The position numbers and the translations under genes were made by a program. A DNA stretch of 11,317 nt from Baffinella frigidus (lineage: Eukaryota; Cryptophyceae; Cryptomonadales; Baffinellaceae). Below the pieces are notes generated by a model. The model was not told the origin of the DNA, searched no databases, and was given only the letters and a program-made list of their open reading frames with translations. The DNA is taken from contig MU646586.1 of NCBI GenBank assembly GCA_026770585.1, forward strand, positions 41,581-52,897, written 5' to 3'. Positions 6,640 to 11,317 of the stretch are shown piece by piece. The stretch's first letter is position 1. Every line of letters begins with the position of its first letter.

Positions 6640-7599
6640 TCCATCCGCGGCTACCACCGTGCTGAAGCCTACAAACAGACTGTCACCGCTCGCCTGCTCA
6701 CAGATATGGGCCTCCCAAGCCCCCCATTTGACCGCCGCCCACCCGACATCACCTCCCCCAGCAAAAAATGCGGCAACTCAGCCACCTACCTGCCTCTGGA
6801 TTATCCGCGCGAAAGGAACAACCCACGACACGATCCTGACCCCCTGCGTGACCCTCATTACCACCATAGCTGACGTATATGCCACCGCAAATGACAAACG
6901 CATTGGCCCTGACCGTGGCCCCCTCATAGCGGGATTACGGCAGGGAATCCGCCAAACCCTCTTTAAAAATGGTGTGGCAGTCTGCTGGTTATGTGCACTT
7001 CCCACTCTTATCTCCCGGCTCCGCTCCTCATCACCCGAAGGCATAACCATCTGCCCCCATCTCCTCCCCCCCCCCTCCATCACCACCATAAAACAGGACC
7101 TTCACCTCTACCTCCGCCGATACATCCTCGCTGCCATCGCTGGGCCCGAGGCTCGCACCTGCATCCTCACGCTCCTGGAGGTCCGCACTGCCACCTTACC
7201 GTATATACCCCATAAGTGACCATGCACACAAATTTGAGGGCCTAGAGGTCCTAGGCAGGTCATAGGGCCCTACCGTAGGGCATATGAGCCTACTGGGCAC
7301 TTAAGGATATACCCCAACAACGTGAACCCCAGAACTTCCACCCTCTCAAACCCTCCCGTCGAGATCCCGAGGACCACACTTCCACATTGATCCCCGCGGC
7401 CATGACCCCCTCACACATACAACAAAACCACACTGATCCCCGGCAACGCCATCCATGGACTGTCTGGTGCTTTACACCCAATGCCCCGCCGCGCCAACAC
7501 CGGCACCATCCGCCTTCCACCCTCCCCTCCCAAACCAACTCCAATTCCCGAGGGCTTCTACTCCTCGGTTTCGGGCGCGGATTTTCCTCAAGGACTTGA
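6640..7599 (+). pseudogene. Decayed C-rich protein-coding frame, function unknown
   Basis: Third positions are strongly C-biased and the frame looks coding but broken. Frame 1 reads protein-like from 6640 (SIRGYHRAEAYKQ) until a stop at 6871. Frame 2 reads protein-like from about 6790 to 7219 (for example DVYATANDKRIG, AVCWLCALPTL). A family B element lies at 7204-7311. Beyond it, frame 1 is open again from 7312 to 7599. Deleting the 104 bases between the two ATATACCCC repeats (7203 and 7307) joins the frame-2 part to that last segment in frame. The ATG at 6617 lies in a family A remnant, so it is not the original start. I recognise no domain. It could be part of a mobile-element protein or an ordinary gene fragment. 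C-rich DNA has few stops, so chance openness remains possible. Confidence 0.4.
7204..7311 (+). mobile_element. Family B element, copy 3
   Basis: Left end TATACCCCATAAGTGACCA and right end TGGGCACTTAAGGATATA. The core keeps GAGGTCCTAGGCAGGT, TAGGGCCCTACCGTAGGG and ATGAGCCTACT. The left end resembles the copy at 8248 (both GTATATACCCC). The internal hairpin is weak here: only CAAATTTG pairs well. The TGA at 7217-7219 that closes the upstream frame is inside the element. Confidence 0.75.
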
Positions 7600-7615
7600 G
7601 GACCTTCGGCCGAGA

Positions 7616-7692
7616 GAAGCAGGGCTTTTCTGCAGAACCAGTTCCAGTGTCCGCCTACGTTGGGAGCTCGAAGAACCTCAAAGACCTAAAGG
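7616..7692. repeat. Family D dispersed repeat
   Basis: Contains GAAGCAGGGCTTTTCTGCAG, AACCAGTTCCAGTGTCCGCC, TACGTTGGGAGCTCGAAGAA and CCTAAAGG in the same order as the copies at 7932 and 9856. No coding signal. Confidence 0.75.
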
Positions 7693-7751
7693 AGCTCCCA
7701 AGAGCTCAACGATGGGATACCTAGTGTGTTTGAGAGTATGGGAACTTTTTG

Positions 7752-7857
7752 TATCCCTTAAGTGGCCAGTGCGGGTCGAAAAAGACCCGCGGAGGTCCTA
7801 GGCAGGTCCTAGGGCCCTACGGTAGGGCGTATGAGCCTGCTGGCCACTTAAGGGATA
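7752..7857 (+). mobile_element. Family B element, copy 4 (best preserved)
   Basis: 106 bases with perfect 17-base terminal inverted repeats, TATCCCTTAAGTGGCCA and its inverse. The internal hairpin is GCGGGTC (7771-7777), loop GAAAAA, GACCCGC (7784-7790), a perfect 7-base stem. The conserved core follows: GAGGTCCTAGGCAGGTCC, CCTACGGTAGGGCGTATGAG. A good type copy for orientation and boundaries. Confidence 0.85.
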
Positions 7858-7931
7858 CCTTCACACACCGGGATACCCTTGAGCCGGTTTCTGCTGCGAT
7901 TCTCTGCACCGCGGGGCCTGAATGTGACCCG

Positions 7932-8067
7932 AAAGGAAGTATGGCTTTCCCGCGGAACAAGTTCCAGTGTCAGCCTATGTTGGGAGCTCGAAGAACCTAA
8001 AGGACCTAAAGGACCCAAAGGAAGCATGGCTTTTCTGCAGAGTCCGCTTATGTTGGGAACTCGAAGA
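7932..8067. repeat. Family D dispersed repeat, full copy plus truncated copy
   Basis: The first copy (7932-8019) runs GAAAGGAAGTATGGCTTTCC, AACAAGTTCCAGTGTCAGCC, ATGTTGGGAGCTCGAAGAAC, then CCTAAAGG repeated. A second copy (about 8020-8067) starts GGAAGCATGGCTTTTCTGCA but lacks the AACCAGTTCCAGTG part, joining directly to CCGCTTATGTTGGGAACTCG. Confidence 0.75.
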
Positions 8068-8247
8068 GGACAGCCAAAATCCTGGCAAAACCTGAATTAA
8101 ATTTTCCTACCTGTGAACGTGGAGACTGCGAGCCGTTCTCTTTCGAAGGGGAGGCTCACCACCCAGGGGCACCTCTTCACCCCAGTGGTCTCGGGGCATG
8201 ATGACAGCTACCGCCTGTTCTTCCTCCTCCATAAAAGATGCTGTGTA
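8068..8247. other. Spacer without recognisable feature
   Basis: Begins with GGACAGCCAAAATCC, shared with the ankyrin upstream region. The rest appears unique and has no supported reading frame, tandem repeat or inverted repeat. Confidence 0.4.
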
Positions 8248-8353
8248 TATACCCCTTAAGTGGCCAGTAGGCTCATACGCCCTACCGTAGGGCCCTAGGA
8301 CCAGCCTAGGACCTCAGGCCCACAAACTTGGAGGCCTGGTCGCTCAAGGGATA
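8248..8353 (-). mobile_element. Family B element, copy 5
   Basis: Left end TATACCCCTTAAGTGGCCAG and right end TGGTCGCTCAAGGGATA. The core is inverted relative to copy 4 (CATACGCCCTACCGTAGGG). The hairpin at 8315-8338 pairs CAGGCC with GGCCTG and has an inner CAA/TTG. The hairpin's middle resembles that of copy 3, but in the opposite direction relative to the element core. Confidence 0.75.
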
Positions 8354-8459
8354 GTCCATCTATTCGCGAACAGGTGCGAGTTGGTGTATTTAGGCCGGCT
8401 CCGCCTTTCTCCGCGGTGCGGCACAGGATGCATCCGACCAATCTGCCGCATGGATCGAT

Positions 8460-8580
8460 TACAGGGGTACCTCGCTTATAAGAAACTGCCCCCCCCCTAG
8501 GACCACCGTAGGGCCCTAGGCATAGGCCTACTGTAGGGTCCTACGGGGTTGCGGTTTCTTATGAGCGAGGTACCCCTGTA
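8460..8580. mobile_element. Family A foldback element, full copy
   Basis: 121 bases from TACAGGGGTACCTCGCTTAT to TGAGCGAGGTACCCCTGTA. The core is TAGGGCCCTAGGCATAGGCC. Arms pair over AAGAAAC(T/C)GC. Terminal TA on both sides. Confidence 0.85.
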
Positions 8581-8673
8581 GTAGGGCCCTAGGGCCCTAG
8601 GCATAGGCCTACACGCACTGTAGGGTCCTAGGAGGAGGCGTTTTCTTTTGAGCGAGGTGCGTACACCCCTGTA
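8581..8673. mobile_element. Family A-related right half (variant A')
   Basis: Starts in the core (TAGGGCCCTAGGCATAGGCC) and ends GGCGTTTTCTTTTGAGCGAG, GTGCGTACACCCCTGTA. It has no left arm. The right arm differs from the standard one (TTTTCTTTTGAG in place of GTTTCTTATGAG). It directly abuts the preceding full copy and is followed by AGCATCGTCCATTCACGT. Confidence 0.65.
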
Positions 8674-8880
8674 GCATCGTCCATTCACGTTGATTTCGTT
8701 GATTTCGTGTTTAATAGACAGGATTGTCGGTGTCAGCCCGTGCCTTCCCCAAGCTAGGACCGGGTCTGCCATACTTCCCAAATAGAGCATTGGGCTCCGC
8801 CCGCTGTGGTTCAAGGGGCCACCACAATCAACGCGCCCCCCGCCCAGGACCACCATAGGGCCACAGGAATATCCCTACTG

Positions 8881-9001
8881 TACAGGGGTACCTCGCTCAT
8901 AAGAAACCGCCACCCCCCTAGGGCCGCCGTAGGGCCCTAGGCATAGGCCTACTGTAGGGTCCTAGGGGGAGGCGGTTTCTAATGAGCGAGGTATCCCTGT
9001 A
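8881..9001. mobile_element. Family A foldback element, full copy
   Basis: 121 bases from TACAGGGGTACCTCGCTCAT to GAGCGAGGTATCCCTGTA, with core TAGGGCCCTAGGCATAGGCC. Part of a larger block that also includes the next A' half. Confidence 0.85.
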
Positions 9002-9057
9002 GGGTCCTAGCTGGGGGGGGGCGTTTTCTTTTGAGTGAGGTGCATGCTTCCCATGTA
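9002..9057. mobile_element. Family A-related right half (variant A')
   Basis: GGGTCCTAGC, a G-run, CGTTTTCTTTTGAGTGAGGT and a decayed end CCCATGTA, followed by AGCATCGTTCATTCATGT. It matches the half copy at 8581-8673 and its flank, showing both came from one larger duplication. Confidence 0.6.
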
Positions 9058-9288
9058 GCATCGTTCATTCATGTGAGCCTCGGTCGGACAGGTGACGAGC
9101 CTCGGTGGTTGACTAATGAAGGTGAGTTCTCTCTCGCTTGTGTGTGGGCCTTGGCCGGCGCGGCCTCTCTCCTCCCAACCGGGGTCTCAATTCACCACAA
9201 TCAACGTCCCCCCTCGCATGCGGGGGGGGAATGCCCCCACCGTTTATTCCCGAATGCCCAGGGGGGCATTTTTGAAAAATGGAGGGGG

Positions 9289-9409
9289 TACAGGGGTACC
9301 TCGCTCATAAGAAACAGCACCCCCCTAGGACCCTACAGTAGGACTATGCCTAGGGCCCTATTGTGGTCCTAGTGGTCGGGCAGTTTCTTATGCGCGAGGT
9401 ACCCCTGTA
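9289..9409. mobile_element. Family A foldback element, full copy
   Basis: 121 bases from TACAGGGGTACCTCGCTCAT to GCGAGGTACCCCTGTA. The core reads CAGTAGGACTATGCCTAGGG, in the orientation of the copy at 1242. It lies between two G-run plus CATTTTT stretches (about 9260-9281 and 9421-9438). Confidence 0.85.
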
Positions 9410-9622
9410 GGCTTTCAAAAAGGGGGGGGGGGCATTTTTACAAACAGGTTATCTAGGCCCCGCGCCGCGATGCCGCGATCCTCTGTACAGGGGGGCTTTG
9501 GTGCTTTGGTGCTTTTATTTACACTCACGTCGAAGGCCACATCCCACCTCACTCTTGAGGAGTTGGGAGGAATCTACGGATGAGCTCCTCGACTCTACCC
9601 ATGCAGGTTCAGCCGAGCCTCC
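9410..9622. other. Spacer without recognisable gene
   Basis: Contains a G-run with CATTTTT near the start and a short TTTGGTGC doublet near 9500. No frame is supported as coding. Confidence 0.4.
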
Positions 9623-9727
9623 TATCCCTCAAGTGGCCACACCGTCAATTTTGACGGCCAAGAGGTCCTAGGCAGGTCCTAGGGCCCTACGGTAGGGCGT
9701 ATGAGCCTACTGGCCACTTAAGGGATA
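9623..9727 (+). mobile_element. Family B element, copy 6
   Basis: TATCCCTCAAGTGGCCA to TGGCCACTTAAGGGATA, 105 bases. The hairpin pairs CCGTCAA (9642-9648) with TTGACGG (9651-9657), a 7-base perfect stem. The remainder matches copy 4 almost base for base. Its terminal TA is shared with the start of the next family A element. Confidence 0.85.
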
Positions 9728-9844
9728 GGGGTACCTCGCTCATAAGAAACAGCCCCCCCCCCTAGGACCACCACAGGGCCCTAGGCATGGTCCTACTGTA
9801 GGGTCCTAGGGGGGGCGGTTTCTCATGAGCGAGGTACCCCTGTA
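9726..9844. mobile_element. Family A foldback element abutting family B
   Basis: Starts TAGGGGTACCTCGCTCAT, lacking the CA of the usual TACAGGGG, and ends GAGCGAGGTACCCCTGTA. The first TA doubles as the last TA of the family B element, as if one inserted at the end of the other. The core is CTAGGCATGGTCCTACTGTA. Confidence 0.8.
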
Positions 9845-9855
9845 GATGAGGTCTG

Positions 9856-9958
9856 AAAGGAAGCATGGCCTGTCTACAGAACCAGTTCCGCTGTCCGCCT
9901 ATGTTAGGAGCGCTGTCCGCCTATGTTGGGAGCTCGAAGAACCTCACGTACCTAAAGG
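9856..9958. repeat. Family D dispersed repeat with internal duplication
   Basis: GAAAGGAAGCATGGCCTGTC, AACCAGTTCCGCTGTCCGCC, ATGTTGGGAGCTCGAAGAAC, CCTAAAGG. The block CGCTGTCCGCCTATGTT is present twice (9889 and 9911), unlike in the other family D copies. Confidence 0.7.
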
Positions 9959-10016
9959 TGCGCATGGCCATTTTCTAGGTCCTAATCGGGTCGGGCACAG
10001 GTTTGGCGGGGGTGCA

Positions 10017-10137
10017 TACAGGGGTACCTCGACTACAAGAAAACGTCAGCCTCCTAGGACGACCATAGGGCCCTAGGCATAGGCCTACTGTAGGGTCCTA
10101 CGGGGAGGCGTTTTCTTGTAATCGAGGTACCCCTGTA
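10017..10137. mobile_element. Family A foldback element with matched arm changes
   Basis: 121 bases from TACAGGGGTACCTCGACTAC to GTAATCGAGGTACCCCTGTA. Between the conserved ends and core, both arms differ from the family consensus and still pair with each other. The left arm has GACTACAAGAAAACG where other copies have GCTCATAAGAAACCG, and the right arm carries the near-exact complement of the altered form. Confidence 0.85.
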
Positions 10138-10140
10138 CAG

Positions 10141-10158
10141 GTATCCCTTCAGTGACCT
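10141..10158. mobile_element. Family B terminal fragment
   Basis: GTATCCCTTCAGTGACC matches the left terminus of family B. Nothing of the core follows. CACGGACCTAAAGGTGCGC after it resembles the end of the family D copy at 9856. Confidence 0.45.
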
Positions 10159-10243
10159 CACGGACCTAAAGGTGCGCGCGCCGCTCACCCCCCTCCACGC
10201 CCTCCGCGATCGCGCCCTCCCCCCTGCTCCCCCCTGCCCCCCC

Positions 10244-10400
10244 CGCTGCGCCAGCCTGCCGAGGGGTGTGTGTCAAAGTTGACACGCACATGTGAGAAGT
10301 TGACACGCACATGTGAGAAGTTGACACGCACATGTGAGCCTCTGCGAGCCTCGGTCGGACAGGTGATGAGCCTCGCTGCGCCAGCCTGCCGAGGGGTGTG
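10244..10400. repeat. Direct repeats enclosing a 21-base triplet array
   Basis: The 27-base block starting CGCTGCGCCAGCCTGCC and ending GGGGTGTG occurs at 10244-10270 and 10374-10400, offset 130. Between them GTTGACACGCACATGTGAGAA is repeated three times at a 21-base period (from 10278, 10299 and 10320). GAGCCTCGGTCGGACAGGTG (about 10347) also occurs at about 9075. The minus-strand frame through the array gives only a low-complexity peptide. Confidence 0.85.
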
Positions 10401-10437
10401 CGTGAGAGGTTCGCCACTTGATGGATAACTAACGCAC

Positions 10438-10541
10438 TATCCCTTAAGTGACCAACGGGCGAATAATCGCCCGTGGAAGCCCTAGGCAGGTCCTAGGGCC
10501 CTACTGTAGGACGTATGAGCCTACTGGCCACTTCAAAGATA
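10438..10541 (+). mobile_element. Family B element, copy 7
   Basis: TATCCCTTAAGTGACCA to TGGCCACTTCAAAGATA. The hairpin is ACGGGCGA (10455-10462), loop ATAA, TCGCCCGT (10467-10474), a perfect 8-base stem. The core is CCCTAGGCAGGTCCTAGGGC, CTACTGTAGGACGTATGAGC. Confidence 0.85.
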
Positions 10542-10556
10542 GGGCCGCGTCGGGGC

Positions 10557-10609
10557 GGACCTTCCCGGCACTGAGCTGGGCCTCAACCTTGCGCCGGATG
10601 TCCTCTAGG
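10557..10609. repeat. Family E repeat, copy 1
   Basis: GGACCTTCCCGGCACTGAGC through GCGCCGGATGTCCTCTAGG, 53 bases. A copy of the same length lies at 11223-11275, and a shortened one (ACCTTCCCGGCGCTGAGC) at 10986-11008. No coding signal is seen in any copy. Confidence 0.75.
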
Positions 10610-10640
10610 TTGAGCCACAACGCTGCAAAAAGTATTTTCA

Positions 10641-10730
10641 GGGCTGTAAAGCCATCTAAGTCCTCAGAAAGGGCTGTAAAGCCATCTAAGTCCTCAGAAA
10701 GGGCTGTAAAGCCATCTAAGTCCTCAGAAA
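10641..10730. repeat. Three exact 30-base tandem repeats
   Basis: Units starting GGGCTGTAAAGCCATCTAAG at 10641, 10671 and 10701 appear identical. Thirty is a multiple of three, so all frames stay open. One frame reads RAVKPSKSSE three times, but it is preceded by family B and E repeat sequence and has no other support. Confidence 0.9.
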
Positions 10731-10794
10731 GGCTACGTTGATTGCGGGCTTATTTGGGAGCGACTCGGTACAACTTTACAACAGTGCCTTCCAG

Positions 10795-10983
10795 TAGAGC
10801 GTTTGCGGTAATTGTTGTCCGTTTTGGACATACGGTTTTCCCGTTTCCCGGTTTTGATTTGTACCAGAAGTGTCCATTAAAAACGTTTTACGGATTTTAA
10901 ATGGACACTTCTGGTACAAATCAAAATTGGAAAACGGGAAAACCGCAAGTCCAAAACGGACAACAATTACCGCAAACGCTCTA
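10795..10983. mobile_element. Foldback element with 84-base arms
   Basis: The left arm 10795-10878 and right arm 10900-10983 are inverted copies of equal length. I count five mismatches in 84 positions, around a 21-base loop containing AAAACGTTTT. The ends are TAGAGCG and CGCTCTA, again compatible with TA duplication. The element is visibly more AT-rich than its surroundings. CCTTCC occurs just outside both ends (10787-10792 and 10988-10993). If transcribed it would form one long, nearly perfect RNA hairpin. Confidence 0.85.
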
Positions 10984-11049
10984 TTACCTTCCCGGCGCTG
11001 AGCTGGGCATCCGGCACTCAGGAACGTACTACGCTGCTCGCCACTCAAG

Positions 11050-11217
11050 GGACGGGCCCACCTCGGGAAATGACAGGCCCGCCTCGGGACATGACAGGCC
11101 CGCCTGGCGAAATGACAGGCCCGCCTCGGGACATGACAGGCCCGCCTCGGGACATGACAGGCCCGCCTCGGGGAATGACAGGCCCGCCTCGGGGAATGAC
11201 AGGCCCGCCTCGGGACA
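11050..11217. repeat. 21-base minisatellite, seven to eight units
   Basis: TGACAGGCCCGCCTCGGGA occurs with starts at 11071, 11092, 11113, 11134, 11155, 11176 and 11197, an exact 21-base period, preceded by one degenerate unit at about 11050. Units alternate between GGACA, GGAAA and GGGGAA joints. Minus-strand translation gives RRACHVP/RRACHFP heptapeptides, with no sign of a real protein. CGCCACTCAAGGGAC just before (11039-11053) resembles a family B right terminus. Confidence 0.85.
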
Positions 11218-11222
11218 GGGCA

Positions 11223-11275
11223 GGACCTTCCCCCCGCTGAGCTGGGCCTCAACTTCGCGCCGGATGTCCTCCAGG
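11223..11275. repeat. Family E repeat, copy 3
   Basis: GGACCTTCCCCCCGCTGAGC through CGCGCCGGATGTCCTCCAGG, the same 53-base length as copy 1 with a few substitutions. It joins directly to a family B core. Confidence 0.7.
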
Positions 11276-11317
11276 CGCCCTAGGCAGGTCCTAGGGCCCT
11301 ACGGTAGGACGTATGAG
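11276..11317 (+). mobile_element. Family B core, cut by window edge
   Basis: GCCCTAGGCAGGTCCTAGGG and CCCTACGGTAGGACGTATGAG match the core of copy 7. The left terminus and hairpin are not present upstream, and the right end lies outside the window. Confidence 0.65.

Noticed and set aside
7771-7790. Hairpin as a bacterial-type intrinsic terminator
   Set aside because: No T-run follows the stem, the context is eukaryotic, and the hairpin belongs to a dispersed element.
8497-9372. Frames encoding GTSLIRN and MPRALRWS peptides
   Set aside because: The same peptides recur wherever family A elements occur, on either strand. They are translated foldback arms.
10278-10340. Possible CRISPR array
   Set aside because: The 21-base units are head to tail without spacers, in a eukaryotic subtelomere and with no cas genes.
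10776-11252. 158-residue minus-strand frame with RRACHVP repeats
   Set aside because: Runs through the 21-base minisatellite, a family E repeat and the foldback element. No independent coding evidence.

Overview
This looks like the left end of a linear nuclear chromosome from a unicellular eukaryote. The first 188 bases are CCCTAAA heptamers, the C-rich strand of a TTTAGGG telomere, decaying inward. Behind them lies a subtelomere packed with short inverted-repeat elements and minisatellites. There are no bacterial signatures such as Shine-Dalgarno-led operons, tRNA clusters or a CRISPR array. TTTAGGG telomeres occur in plants, green algae and several protist groups. The repeat-dense subtelomere, the ankyrin protein and the multi-module Cys-rich protein make me favour an alga, possibly a cryptophyte. 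That placement is a recollection of style and was not tested.

Layout. 1-188 telomere. 238-1735 small elements, a palindrome cluster and a pure CCCCAAA array. 1787-4834 (+) a long Cys-rich GCC2/GCC3 (ephrin-receptor-like) repeat gene in three frame-shifted pieces. 4861-5799 (-) an intact, intronless 312-residue ankyrin-repeat protein, convergent with the Cys-rich gene and with only 26 bases between the stops. 5975-6485 tandem 190-bp units and a CCTAAAGGA minisatellite. 6640-7599 (+) a decayed C-rich reading frame interrupted by an element. 7616-11317 almost pure repeat: 105-bp elements (family B), 121-bp elements (family A), a third foldback of 189 bp, and several tandem arrays.

Only the ankyrin gene looks intact. 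The Cys-rich gene has no signal peptide or membrane segment, starts beside a repeat and stops mid-module, so it reads as a broken gene or an internal fragment.

The most unusual signal is in family B. Its copies align well along their length except at one fixed internal position, where each carries a hairpin. The hairpin stem is different in almost every copy but still self-complementary. One copy of family A shows a comparable matched change in both arms. I do not know a named system with this behaviour.
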